Assembly (NCBI RefSeq): GCF_900099655.1
Contig: NZ_FNDC01000009.1
Coordinates: forward strand, 1-64,000
Source: Planococcus glaciei
Lineage (GTDB): Bacteria; Bacillota; Bacilli; Bacillales_A; Planococcaceae
Length of the DNA: 64,000 nt
Reading direction: 5' to 3'
The first letter of the stretch is position 1; every line of letters begins with the position of its first letter. The translations under genes and the position numbers were made by a program. Shown piece after piece: positions 34,494 to 43,466 of the stretch. The notes beneath the pieces were generated by a model that did not search any database, was not told the origin of the DNA, and saw only the letters and a list, made by a program, of their open reading frames with translations.

Positions 34494-37400
34494 TTACGGC
34501 TGGATCGCCGCTTCGCCTTTGTTGCCGGCGGCGTCGGTGACGATGATGGTTAAGGAATCGGTTTCGGCGTTGAAGTTTTCCAGTTCAACGTTGAATTTTC
34601 CGTCTTGTTCCAGGCCGAACGGCACGGCTTCCTGCTCCCCATCGCTGCGGGTCACGACGTACGACGCATTCAGTTTGGCGTTGAGGTCAAACTGCAGGCC
34701 GTATTTTGTGAGCTCGGTGTTGTAGGCGAGGTATTTGTCTTCCACTTTGCCGCTGAGTTGATTGCCATTGCGGGCTGCGGTGATTACCGGGTCGGTCGAT
34801 TTGACGAATACTGGGAACACATTGGCGCCGACAAACGGCGGGCTGGCGGAAGCCGGGATGCCCAGGAAGTCGAACGAGTACATGCCATCCGGAATGGTCG
34901 TTTCCGGTGCGCCGGTCCACGGCCGGTATTTGCCGGTGATCGGGATTTTCACTTTGCCGGCTTTCAAGGAATCGGCGGAATGGATATAGCCGATATAGCC
35001 GTCTTCAAAGCCGCCGCTTCTCGGGTTCATGATGTCCCAGATTTCGAGCGAATTTTTCGCCAGGGCACCGGTCAAGTTGAACGTGTACTCTGCTTTGTCG
35101 TTAAAGCCGTCGCCGTCGAACGACAGATCCATCCCCGTCATTTCGGGCGTCTGGAGTTCGGTCAGGAATTCGCCGCTCAAGTCTGCTGCGAATGGCAAGG
35201 ACATCGTCGTTGTGCCGTTTGAGATGCGGATCCATCCGATGATTTCATCGCCATAAGCCGCATTGGCATTCTTTGAAGCAGTTAACGTAAGTTTCAGCTC
35301 CTGCTGTTTGGACAAGGTAAATGTGGACTTGTCGACCGTGAGTTTGGCGTTCCCCGCTTTTTTCTTCACATCGATCGCCACTTTGTAGTTGCCGCCTTTT
35401 CCGGTAATGTCTTTCACCAGGATTTTCTTGGTGGCGGAGATGTTCTTTTGTTTGATGGGCTGCGGACCGAATGTCACGGAGCCTTTCGTGTTGTCCACTT
35501 GGGTACCGCTTTGGTTCTGCACAGCTTTGTCCTGGGAATAGGCAAGGGCTGCCGGATGCGCTGCGCCGTAAGCCTGGACGCGTCCCGCACCTTGTGCAAA
35601 GACATCGTATTTTGCCGGATCAAGCACTTTCGCCGAGTTCGCCAGCGCCACTTTGATGTCAAACGGTGTCCAGTTTGGATGCGCTTGTTTGATCAAGGCT
35701 GCGATGCCGGCAATGTGCGGCGCAGACATCGACGTGCCGGATTCCCGGAAGTAGGCTTCTTTGTAGTCAGCATTTGGGAAATCGGTTTTGTACATCGGTT
35801 TTGCCGACAGGATGTTCATGCCGGGCGCCACGACGTCCGGCTTAATGTCGAAGTTCGGCGTCGACGGGCCGCTCGAACTGCTTTCGGCTATGGCGTCGCC
35901 TGCTGTGGTCGTTGTTTTGATATTGCTGAATGTGACCGTTCCTTTTTCCTTGGCGAGTGCCAGTCGCAGCGCTTCGCCGTCCGCACGGGACAAATCGAAC
36001 GCCGGGATAAAGTCGAACGAATCGCCGAAGTAGATGCCCATCGGCCCTTCGCCTTCAAAAGCGTTTCGGATGTTGTGGATCAATACCGCTTTCGCGCCTT
36101 GTTCTTTGGCGGCTTTGATCTTATCGGGGAACGGTATTTCACCGCGCGCCACGACGACGACTTTCCCTTTGACGCTCAGCCCTTTGTAGTCCGCGGTCGC
36201 GCCGGCTCCCGGAACGGCTGCGAGTTCAAATGTGCCTTTCAACTGTGCGGCCGGGTCTTGTTTCAACGTTGTCGCCATCAGGTTGTGGGCTTTCGCCAGT
36301 TTGTGCTTGCCGACGGCGGCGTTGATGGTGCCGCTGTAATGCATTTCCGGCAAGGTTGAATTCCCGACGGCGATGCCGAGGCGCGACGTAGCCGGTGTGC
36401 CGATTGAACCGCGGAACAAGCCGTTGTTGCCGGCTGCGGATACGGCAATCGTGCCGCCGAGCATGGCGTTGTTCAGTGCGAACGCCATGGCGTCTGCTTC
36501 GGAAGCGTTAAATGCACCGAGCGACAAGTTGATGATGTCCATGTCCTGGATGACCGCTTCTTCAATGCCGGCGAGGATGCTTGAGAATTCACCGCCGGTA
36601 TAGGCGCCGAGCACCCGGTACGCGTACAAATCGACTTTCGGCGCGATGCCTTTAAAGCCGAAATCGTTGGCGCCGGTTGCGGCAATGATGCCGGAGACGT
36701 GTGTGCCGTGCGTTGTCGCGAACGGCATGCCGACTTCATTTTTCTCCGGGGTGGTTTTCGGGCGTTCAGACGGCTTTGTTTCAGAAGCGTCGTCTTTGGC
36801 CCGCGGTTTTGCGTACTTCGACGAATGCGGCACAAAGTTGCGGCCGCCTTTGTAGATGCCTTTGAATTCCGGATGGTCCGGGTCGATGCCCGTATCGAGC
36901 ACCGCGATTTTGATGCCTTTGCCGTCAAGCCCTTCTGCCCACAGTTTGTCGACACCGAGGAACGATGAGCTCGACTTAAACGCGGCAGTGGCGGCAAGCT
37001 GTTTCGGCACTTCCGGAATGCTGTCGATGTGGATGTCCGGTTCGATCAACGTAACGCCTTGAATCGCGAGCAGCTTTTTCAGCTCGCCTGCTTTCACCGT
37101 CGCCGAAAAGCCGTTCAGGACAGTGTTGTAGGAAAAGCCCTGGGTGACGGACAGCTTTTGCGCCTGGATGGCTCCCTTTACGGACGCCTGCTGGGCGACG
37201 ACCGCCGCTTTCGCTTCCCCTACTTGTGCGGCGGAAAAGCCTTTGCCTTGTGCCGCCTGGACTCCCTGCTCAAGAGCAACAGGGCGCTCCGACAAATGGA
37301 CGATGACGCTGACGGTTTTATCAGCCGGCAAGCCTTCCAAGTCTTTATGGAGCTTCGGCCCTCCCTGCAGCAGTTTCGTCTGTTCGGCGATTGCCGAGCG

Positions 37401-37547
37401 GATTTGGAACTGGCTTTCATTTTGTGCCGGTTTGAAGGGGCTGGTGTCTTTCGCTTGTGTGGAAGCCGGGAACGGGAATAACAGGGACAATACTAGGACA
37501 AATGCGAGCAGCGGGCTGAAAACTTTCCAAAACGTCTGTTTCTCCAA
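34494..37547 (-). CDS. Secreted subtilase (S8), Vpr-like
   Basis: About 1017 residues. Two TTG codons compete; I choose TTG 37547 because GGAGG then sits nine bases away, against three for TTG 37553. A signal peptide (about 8-32) is followed by an inhibitor I9 propeptide ('KTVSVIVHLSERPV'), then the S8 domain with Asp218 ('IAVLDTGID'), His280 ('THGTHVSGI') and Ser606 ('SGTSMSAPH'). A protease-associated domain is inserted near 435-545 ('KGKVVVVARGEIPF'), and the C-terminal region is beta-rich, ending in 'TDAAGNKGEA'. It has no SLH or sortase motif, so it is probably released. It differs from the other two subtilases in loop content and C-terminus. Confidence 0.92.
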   Translation of the reverse strand: MEKQTFWKVFSPLLAFVLVLSLLFPFPASTQAKDTSPFKPAQNESQFQIRSAIAEQTKLLQGGPKLHKDLEGLPADKTVSVIVHLSERPVALEQGVQAAQGKGFSAAQVGEAKAAVVAQQASVKGAIQAQKLSVTQGFSYNTVLNGFSATVKAGELKKLLAIQGVTLIEPDIHIDSIPEVPKQLAATAAFKSSSSFLGVDKLWAEGLDGKGIKIAVLDTGIDPDHPEFKGIYKGGRNFVPHSSKYAKPRAKDDASETKPSERPKTTPEKNEVGMPFATTHGTHVSGIIAATGANDFGFKGIAPKVDLYAYRVLGAYTGGEFSSILAGIEEAVIQDMDIINLSLGAFNASEADAMAFALNNAMLGGTIAVSAAGNNGLFRGSIGTPATSRLGIAVGNSTLPEMHYSGTINAAVGKHKLAKAHNLMATTLKQDPAAQLKGTFELAAVPGAGATADYKGLSVKGKVVVVARGEIPFPDKIKAAKEQGAKAVLIHNIRNAFEGEGPMGIYFGDSFDFIPAFDLSRADGEALRLALAKEKGTVTFSNIKTTTTAGDAIAESSSSGPSTPNFDIKPDVVAPGMNILSAKPMYKTDFPNADYKEAYFRESGTSMSAPHIAGIAALIKQAHPNWTPFDIKVALANSAKVLDPAKYDVFAQGAGRVQAYGAAHPAALAYSQDKAVQNQSGTQVDNTKGSVTFGPQPIKQKNISATKKILVKDITGKGGNYKVAIDVKKKAGNAKLTVDKSTFTLSKQQELKLTLTASKNANAAYGDEIIGWIRISNGTTTMSLPFAADLSGEFLTELQTPEMTGMDLSFDGDGFNDKAEYTFNLTGALAKNSLEIWDIMNPRSGGFEDGYIGYIHSADSLKAGKVKIPITGKYRPWTGAPETTIPDGMYSFDFLGIPASASPPFVGANVFPVFVKSTDPVITAARNGNQLSGKVEDKYLAYNTELTKYGLQFDLNAKLNASYVVTRSDGEQEAVPFGLEQDGKFNVELENFNAETDSLTIIVTDAAGNKGEAAIQP

Positions 37548-37702
37548 AATCAACGTCCTCCTTCGGGTTGCGTTATGTAGGTATCTGAAATATCAGATAG
37601 TTAGATTTTAGCACGTTTTTTTGTTAATGGACGTCCTTTTGATAAATAATTACCATATTTGTCAGGAAAGTTGATGGCAGGTGCGATGGCTTTATTCGAA
37701 GA

Positions 37703-37736
37703 AATAAAAAAGCGGAGAAAAGAGTCTTTTCTCCGC
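37703..37736 (-). terminator. Terminator of the second subtilase gene
   Basis: GCGGAGAAAA (37712-37721) pairs with TTTTCTCCGC (37727-37736). On the minus strand a T-run follows. It lies ten bases past the stop. Confidence 0.85.
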
Positions 37737-37745
37737 CCGGTTAAT

Positions 37746-40700
37746 TTACGGTGCTTGTTTCGTAATCGTGAAGTTGACCGGCGTCCGGTGGCCGGCAATA
37801 TCTTCCACGACAAGCGTAAATTTATTGGCGCCGTTGTTCGGGACCTGGATCGTTTCGGTGATTGTTTCATCAAACGCCACCATATCGTTCCGGCTCAACG
37901 GATGGTAGTAGATTTCGCTGTCGATCAAGTAGACCCGGATCTGGTCGAAATTGTCTTTCACCCGGAACGTGATTTCCGCTTCACCGGTTCCGGCCGGAAT
38001 GCTTGTCGGCACATCAATGAGCTCAATGCTCGCTCCCACCGTATCGACAAAGATTTGCCGGCGGATTTCCAAATCGTTGCCGGCTGCATCAACGGCTTTC
38101 ACGGTGATGTAGCGTGAGCCGTCATCGAGCGTCACGGTGTGTTTGAACACCGAGCCGTTGAATTCTCTCGGCGTTTGTCCGTTGACGGTGAGCGATGTGA
38201 CTTTGGAGGCGTCTTCCACGCGCCCGGTCACTTCAACGGGTTTCGTTTTATGGACCGACAGGACGGCTGGCGTATCGATGAAGATGACCGGTTCGGTTTC
38301 ATCGGCTACCGGAGCCGGCGTTGCCGTTACGGCGAGCGCCACTTCGGTTTTATTGCCTGCGACGTCGTAGAACACGGCGGTCAGTTTGTCGCTAGCTTTC
38401 AGTGCAGCGGTGACGGTGTAGCTTGTCGTGCTTGGTGCCAGCGATTCGTTTTCCGGCGTCGCGGTATTTTCGGTCAGTTCGGTGCCGTTCAAGAACACTT
38501 CCCAGCGGTCCGCAGCCGTATTGTCGGTAAAGCTCGCGACTTGCACCGTTTTTGTTTCCGCGTTGAATGTTGCTTTTGCGGCCGGTTTTACGGTGTCGAC
38601 GATGATCGGGAAATCGACTGCTTGCCATTCCGCCCCATCGTAATCAATGACAGCGCGCAGCTGGATGCGGTATTTGCCGTCCGCTGCCCGTTTGCCTAAG
38701 ATGTTGCCGTCCCAGGCGTAAGCCGGATTCAAGATATAAGGCGTATTCGGTGCCGTTGCCGAGAAGTTTTTCGACAGTTCCTGGTCGGTTCGGATGGTCC
38801 GCAGTTTTTCTCCCGCTTCATTCAAGATGTTCACTTCCAATTGCTTGGCGTTCCGGAGCAGTGAGAATACCGGAATGACGGCATCCTGTACGCCGTCCCC
38901 GTTCGGTGAAAAGGCGAAGCGCTCCGGCTGGTAGCCGGTTGAATGGCTGTTGCCGTTCAGGATGTTGCCGGCCGGGTCAACGAGCAGTGTGCGCCCGTAA
39001 AACGTATTCGGGTCCCAGGCGAAGCGGTCAAAGATCGGCGCATCGTCCCATTCGCCGTTAAAGCCGAAGTACGGCACGGCGAGCATCGTGTTGCCCGTGA
39101 CGTCTTCCGCATCATCGGTCAAGGTCACGAAGCCGTCGACAAAATAGCCGTTCGGGAAATTGCTCTCGAGCTGTTCCGCCGCTCCTAAGATATTGACGCT
39201 TATCGGGATGTCGACGCTGCCGTTCGCCGGTACGGTGACCGTTTCTGGTGCGGTGATGTCGGCGTCTGCTGTGATATTAAGTGAACCCGTGTCATTCGGC
39301 GAAGTGACGACTTTGCCGTTGGCATTGCTCACGGCATCCACTTGGACGTTTATGGCCACTTGGAATTCGGCTGCCTGGCCGGATAAATTGTCGGCGGTCA
39401 AAGTCATCGTAAATTGGTCGTTGCTGATTTCTTTGAGAGCTACCGTTCCAAGGCCGGTGATTTTATTCGTCACCATAATGCGAGTGGAGAGTGCATCGTG
39501 CAGCTGCATCAGCCCTGCTCCTTGGCGGCGCGGCGATACGAACTGGCCTTCTTTGAATACAACGGGGTTCGCCGTATTCGTCATCAGGTTTTTCGCATAG
39601 TCGACGCGGTCGCGGCCGCTAAGATTCAACTCTTTAATGCGTTCAAACAGCAAGGCTGCTCCGCCGGAGACATGCGGCGCGGCCATCGACGTACCGCTCA
39701 TCAAGCCGTACTTGTCATCGTTGAGCGTTGAGAAGATGTTGCCGCCGGGCGCTGTGATTTCCGGTTTGAAATCGAGGTTCGGCGTCGGTCCCCAAGACGT
39801 GAACGCGCTCATTTTGCCGGCGGTTTCGCTCGGTGCATCGAAATACTGGCCGTCAAAGGTCACCGTTACCGGCTGGTTGGCATCAAGCCCTGCTTTCATG
39901 GCCAGCCCGACCGATTGCAGCGTCGACATGTATGGAATGGTGATCGCCGGATCGCTTAGCATCGAAACGGTGCCGGTCGTGTTGTTGTAGATGATGACGG
40001 CGACCGCCCCCGCTTTTTGAGCATTCAAGCCTTTCTCGGTGAACGGGATTGTGCCCCTGGCGACGAGCGCCACTTTGCCGCTAAAGTCTTTTCCTGCAAA
40101 GTCGGCAGGCGTCCCAAGTCCGGCATCCATCACCGGATACGTGTCCTGCGGCAAATCGACCGGATCGGCGTTATTTCCCAGGAAATAAATGCCGCGCTCT
40201 GCTTCCCCGTTTGCAATGCGGTAGGCGAAGCTTTGGGCAGTGATGACATCGTTTTCAAACGATGCCACGCCGAGTGAATCCGGCGACACGCTCGGGGATC
40301 CGGTCAGTCCGTAGTCCGGGTTTTCTGCAAATGGATTGAAATGCCCCGAGCCGAACAGGTTCGAATTCCCGGCAGAAATGGAAACGAGTATGCCGTTATT
40401 GGTGGCGCGTTCCACTGCCTGCTGCTCGGGATCGGTCGAATCAACGAAACCGGCTGTCGCACCGAGCGACATATTGATGACGTCGGCTCCGAGTTTGATG
40501 GCATCGTCCATCGCTTTGATGTAAATGTCGCCGTATGTCGAGTTATAGGACGGATCGTTGCCGAATACTTTCAGAGCGAGCAACTGCGTTTCGGGTGCGA
40601 CGCCGCGGATGCCCCCGTTTTCTTCATTGCCATTGGCGCCGACGGTTCCGGCGACGTGCATGCCGTGCATCGATGCATTCGGGCCAAGGTCGCGGATTTC

Positions 40701-41441
40701 GTTATTGGCGTCGAAATAGTTGAAGCCGAACGGTACTTTGGCGGTGAAGAACCCTCCGCCTTGCAGCGAACCGTCCGCACGCAGTGCATCCACTTCCGCT
40801 TTGGTGATTTCACCGGTGGCGTTGTCGGTCAGGACCATGTCTTTGTGGCCCGGGTCGATGCCGGTATCAATGACGCCGACGACCATCCCTTCGCCTTTAA
40901 AGCCGTAATCGTTCCAGACCCTTTGTGCCTGGACAAGTTCTTTGGAGTACTTCATTTCGGGCTTCGGTTCCGGACGCAGGTATTCGGTTGCTTCGTAAAC
41001 CGCTTTGACACCTTTTTGCTCAGCGATTTTCTCTACTGCGCCGGCTGGGACAATGGCGGAAAAACCGTTAAAGACGGTCGTGAAGTTTTGTTTGTATTTG
41101 ATTGTTGGAGCGGCTTTCGTGACAGCGGCTTTTACAGTTTTCTGATTGGCTGCGACGGCTGCTTCCAGGTTGTCTTTTGTGGCATTCGGCAGTTCGTTGT
41201 ACAGAATGCCTTTTTTCGTGGCGCTTTCAATGGCCGGTGCTTTGTCGAGTTCCACGATGATGCGCACTTCTTTCTTCGGCTGCGCGGGCTTCAACAGTTC
41301 TTCCGGGACGGTGGCGGGTTTGTCGGGATCCGGGACGCTGGCATTCTGGGGATTGGCGGTTTGGGCGGAGCCGAACGCCATCGAACCCAACACCAGGACA
41401 ACAATCAGCACAAACATGAATAAGGCCTGCCGGTTCTTCAA
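37746..41441 (-). CDS. Large secreted subtilase (S8) without SLH domains
   Basis: A 1231-residue protein from TTG 41441 (AAAGGAGG ahead). Order: signal peptide (1-26); I9 propeptide ('EVRIIVELDKAPAIESATKKG'-like segment near 58-78); S8 domain with Asp192 ('VIDTGID'), His259 ('MHGMHVAGT') and Ser585 ('SGTSMAAPH'); inserted PA domain near 440-530; then a long beta-sandwich region with repeated Fn3/Ig-like segments ending in 'VEDIAGHRTPVNFTITKQAP'. It is a lactocepin/Vpr-type enzyme for degrading extracellular protein. It is colinear with the 1420-residue paralogue at 47701-51963 but ends exactly where that protein's SLH domains begin. Confidence 0.92.
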   Translation of the reverse strand: MKNRQALFMFVLIVVLVLGSMAFGSAQTANPQNASVPDPDKPATVPEELLKPAQPKKEVRIIVELDKAPAIESATKKGILYNELPNATKDNLEAAVAANQKTVKAAVTKAAPTIKYKQNFTTVFNGFSAIVPAGAVEKIAEQKGVKAVYEATEYLRPEPKPEMKYSKELVQAQRVWNDYGFKGEGMVVGVIDTGIDPGHKDMVLTDNATGEITKAEVDALRADGSLQGGGFFTAKVPFGFNYFDANNEIRDLGPNASMHGMHVAGTVGANGNEENGGIRGVAPETQLLALKVFGNDPSYNSTYGDIYIKAMDDAIKLGADVINMSLGATAGFVDSTDPEQQAVERATNNGILVSISAGNSNLFGSGHFNPFAENPDYGLTGSPSVSPDSLGVASFENDVITAQSFAYRIANGEAERGIYFLGNNADPVDLPQDTYPVMDAGLGTPADFAGKDFSGKVALVARGTIPFTEKGLNAQKAGAVAVIIYNNTTGTVSMLSDPAITIPYMSTLQSVGLAMKAGLDANQPVTVTFDGQYFDAPSETAGKMSAFTSWGPTPNLDFKPEITAPGGNIFSTLNDDKYGLMSGTSMAAPHVSGGAALLFERIKELNLSGRDRVDYAKNLMTNTANPVVFKEGQFVSPRRQGAGLMQLHDALSTRIMVTNKITGLGTVALKEISNDQFTMTLTADNLSGQAAEFQVAINVQVDAVSNANGKVVTSPNDTGSLNITADADITAPETVTVPANGSVDIPISVNILGAAEQLESNFPNGYFVDGFVTLTDDAEDVTGNTMLAVPYFGFNGEWDDAPIFDRFAWDPNTFYGRTLLVDPAGNILNGNSHSTGYQPERFAFSPNGDGVQDAVIPVFSLLRNAKQLEVNILNEAGEKLRTIRTDQELSKNFSATAPNTPYILNPAYAWDGNILGKRAADGKYRIQLRAVIDYDGAEWQAVDFPIIVDTVKPAAKATFNAETKTVQVASFTDNTAADRWEVFLNGTELTENTATPENESLAPSTTSYTVTAALKASDKLTAVFYDVAGNKTEVALAVTATPAPVADETEPVIFIDTPAVLSVHKTKPVEVTGRVEDASKVTSLTVNGQTPREFNGSVFKHTVTLDDGSRYITVKAVDAAGNDLEIRRQIFVDTVGASIELIDVPTSIPAGTGEAEITFRVKDNFDQIRVYLIDSEIYYHPLSRNDMVAFDETITETIQVPNNGANKFTLVVEDIAGHRTPVNFTITKQAP

Positions 41442-41509
41442 GATTTTTCCTCCTTTAAATTAATAGTAATATTTAAAGAAAATTCATAATTTATTGATAA
41501 CTTTAATTT

Positions 41510-41519
41510 ACCATAGTTA
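41510..41519 (-). promoter_or_regulatory. Upstream motif shared by the two long subtilase genes, copy 1
   Basis: The minus strand reads TATGGTAAATT followed by AAAGTT, with TG one base ahead of TAAATT (extended -10-like). It sits 69 bases before the TTG start. The same motif (TATGGTAAATT..AAGTT) lies 65 bases before the paralogue's start. Confidence 0.4.
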
Positions 41520-41577
41520 TTCATTTATGAGGGTAAAATATCTTGTCGATTTGGATTTTATTTTACATGGGCAGAAA

Positions 41578-41610
41578 AATACCGTCCGCCTTATGGGGCG
41601 AACGGTTTTA
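41578..41610 (-). terminator. Terminator overlapping the acyltransferase stop
   Basis: ACCGTCCGCC (41581-41590) pairs with GGCGAACGGT (41597-41606) with one mismatch. On the minus strand ATTTTT follows. The stop codon lies at the stem's base. Confidence 0.75.
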
Positions 41611-42627
41611 GGGGACGATTTGCCGGACCACCGGAATTTTCTGCAGCAGCCGGATGATCAGGAACGACAGGAAGAACAGGATGAGCCAGGTAAGCGGCAG
41701 GCCGATCAGGACGCTTCCGGTGTTTTCATTGATATTGAAGAATTTATTCAGGTAGACCTGGAGCAGCGGATGGATGACGTATATGCCGAGCGTCGCGTTG
41801 CTCATGCGGGTGATCCAGCGGTTGCGCCCGATTTTCCCGGCGAGGTGCCGGAAGCCGACATAGACAAACAGCGTAATGGCGAGCGTATTCGGCCGGTAAT
41901 GTTCGTAGTAGAAATCGTCGAATTCGCCATTCTGGTTGGTCAGGCTCAAGGTGCCAAACACGGTGATGAAGTAGCCCGCGAGTGCCAGCAGCGCTAAATG
42001 CGGCAGCCGTTTTTTCGGAATCGGGTAATAAAACAGATACGCCCCCAGCATGAAATAGCCGATATACGGTTCGAACAGGCCGGCGGTGATCGCCGGTTCA
42101 AAATCGAAATATTTCGGTGCGAACGGCAGGAGGCCGGAAAAGATGAACCAGAACACCAGGAAGTACAGGAAAGTCTTTTGCGTCATGTGGTGGACGAGAA
42201 TCCGCAGAAACGGCGCCATCAAATACAGGCCGATGATGACGTACATGAACCACAGGTGGTAATAGACGTCGTCGCTGAGGAACAGCTTGATCATTTCCTC
42301 CCACGTGTAGGATTCTCCGAGTTCGTAGACATTGTAAGCTGTGTAGACCGCGCTCCAGAATAGGAGCGGGATGAGTGCTTTCGCCAGCCTTCTTTTGAGG
42401 AACTCCCCTACCGGTTCATCGGGGCGCCGGGTGAGGAGAAGGGCGCCGCTCAACATGAAAAAGACCGGTACGCACCAGCGGAGAGCCGAGTCGATGGCGT
42501 TGGCAAACTGCCATTCCCAGTCCGCCGGCGAGCTGGTATTGATGATTTTCGAACAGACATGGATGCCGACTACGACAAAAATCGAAATCACGCGCAGCCA
42601 GTCCATGTAATCGTAACGCTTCGCCAT
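41608..42627 (-). CDS. Acyltransferase family 3 membrane protein
   Basis: A 339-residue polytopic membrane protein. 'YDYMDWLRVISIFVVVGIHVCSKI' holds the conserved R near residue 12 and H near 22. 'RWCVPVFFMLSGALLL' follows near 50-65 and is the strongly conserved second helix of acyltransferase-3 enzymes. About ten helices are predicted, with no SGNH domain. It presumably acylates an exported wall or surface glycan. It is a distant paralogue of the protein at 30473-31573. The start is preceded by AAAGGGG about 13 bases away. Its upstream region is filled by the largest repeat cluster of the window. Confidence 0.85.
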   Translation of the reverse strand: MAKRYDYMDWLRVISIFVVVGIHVCSKIINTSSPADWEWQFANAIDSALRWCVPVFFMLSGALLLTRRPDEPVGEFLKRRLAKALIPLLFWSAVYTAYNVYELGESYTWEEMIKLFLSDDVYYHLWFMYVIIGLYLMAPFLRILVHHMTQKTFLYFLVFWFIFSGLLPFAPKYFDFEPAITAGLFEPYIGYFMLGAYLFYYPIPKKRLPHLALLALAGYFITVFGTLSLTNQNGEFDDFYYEHYRPNTLAITLFVYVGFRHLAGKIGRNRWITRMSNATLGIYVIHPLLQVYLNKFFNINENTGSVLIGLPLTWLILFFLSFLIIRLLQKIPVVRQIVP

Positions 42628-42713
42628 TCTCCGCTGGTCCCCTTTCTTTTTGTGGTGGGCTCTTTAGATGTCCATTCCCCTGCATGTGGAGAATTGAAAC
42701 TTGCTGGAGGGGT

Positions 42714-42818
42714 GAGTTGTCACCTTTGGTGCGTGGGTTGCCACCTATTGCGGATGAGTTCCCACCTTTACAGGCTGAATAACTACCTATTGAATGTGAG
42801 TTCCCACCTGTTCTTGAA
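42714..42818 (+). repeat. 21-bp tandem array D1 (5 units)
   Basis: Units start at 42714, 42735, 42756, 42777 and 42798, all 21 bp, with cores GAGTTCCCACC or variants. The hairpin follows 33 bp later. It is the first block of a larger duplicated cluster upstream of the acyltransferase gene. Confidence 0.88.
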
Positions 42819-42851
42819 AGTAGCCTCCATCTTGGATATTTTTTCTTTGTC

Positions 42852-42873
42852 GCTTTTCGCCGGGGCGAAAAGC
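42852..42873. repeat. GCTTTTCGCC hairpin, copy 3
   Basis: Perfect ten-base arms with GG centre. It is followed by the conserved stretch AGGCAATTAGGGGG that also follows copies 4 and 5. Confidence 0.9.
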
Positions 42874-42897
42874 AGGCAATTAGGGGGTTGGAAGAGT

Positions 42898-42981
42898 GAG
42901 TGATCCTTTGGCTAAGGCGAGTTCCCACGAATCAAGCGTGAGTTATCGCCTATCGCCGCTGAGTTGCCACCCACTCCCGGA
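42898..42981 (+). repeat. 21-bp tandem array D2 (4 units)
   Basis: Units start at 42898 (degenerate, GAGTGATCC core), 42919, 42940 and 42961. All are 21 bp. The array ends in CCACTCCCGG followed by AAGCAACCCCTCTCTTGGATG, a linker repeated after D3. Confidence 0.85.
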
Positions 42982-43014
42982 AGCAACCCCTCTCTTGGAT
43001 GTTTTTTCTTTTTC

Positions 43015-43036
43015 GCTTTTCGCCGGGGCGAAAAGC
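43015..43036. repeat. GCTTTTCGCC hairpin, copy 4
   Basis: Perfect ten-base arms with GG centre, 33 bp after the end of array D2, and 163 bp after the start of copy 3. Confidence 0.9.
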
Positions 43037-43060
43037 AGGCAATTAGGGGGGTGGAAGAGT

Positions 43061-43186
43061 GAGTGATCCTTTGGCTAAGGCGAGTTCCCACCAATCAGGC
43101 GTGAGTTCCCACCTTTTGGCGATGAGTTCCCACCAATTCGTGCTGAGTTACTACTTATGGGATATGAGTTGCCACCCACTCCCGGC
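43061..43186 (+). repeat. 21-bp tandem array D3 (6 units)
   Basis: Units start at 43061 (degenerate), 43082, 43103, 43124, 43145 and 43166. It is D2 plus two extra units, which accounts for nearly all of the 43-bp difference in hairpin spacing. Confidence 0.88.
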
Positions 43187-43220
43187 AGCAACCCCTCTCT
43201 TGGATGTTTTCTTCTTTTTC

Positions 43221-43242
43221 GCTTTTCGCCGGGGCGAAAAGC
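43221..43242. repeat. GCTTTTCGCC hairpin, copy 5
   Basis: Perfect ten-base arms with GG centre, 34 bp after array D3 and 206 bp after the start of copy 4. Confidence 0.9.
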
Positions 43243-43266
43243 AGGCAATTAGGGGGGTTGAAAAGT

Positions 43267-43392
43267 GAGTGATCTTTTGTCTAAGGCGAGTTCCCACGTA
43301 TCAGGCGTGAGTTCCCACCTTTTGGCGATGGGTTCCCACCCATTCGTGCTGAGTTATCAACTATCGCCGCTGAGTTCCCACCTTATCCATGA
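43267..43392 (+). repeat. 21-bp tandem array D4 (6 units)
   Basis: Units start at 43267 (degenerate), 43288, 43309, 43330, 43351 and 43372. The unit at 43309 is identical to the D3 unit at 43103. The array ends about 75 bp before the stop of the patatin gene, without a further hairpin. Confidence 0.88.
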
Positions 43393-43466
43393 CAGTTCTC
43401 CCTCAATAGAAATCCCTTCTACAAGGCATTCATTGCTTCACAGTAAACACTTTCCTTCTATAGATA

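Noticed and set aside
35448..36359. Long rightward open frames opposite the subtilase and nuclease genes (for example 35448-36359 and 40341-41423)
   Set aside because: They are antisense shadows of well-supported genes with clear domains; their composition (Cys/Arg/Phe-rich) is not that of real proteins.
42416..43094. Leftward open frames (42416-42928, 42912-43094) and rightward ones (43059-43528) in the repeat cluster
   Set aside because: Same artefact: array and hairpin DNA with a period divisible by three. They overlap the acyltransferase or patatin genes and lack ribosome binding sites.
42714..43392. CRISPR array
   Set aside because: Repeats and variable parts are only about 11 and 10 bp, the variable parts recur between arrays, the repeat core is degenerate, and no cas gene is present.
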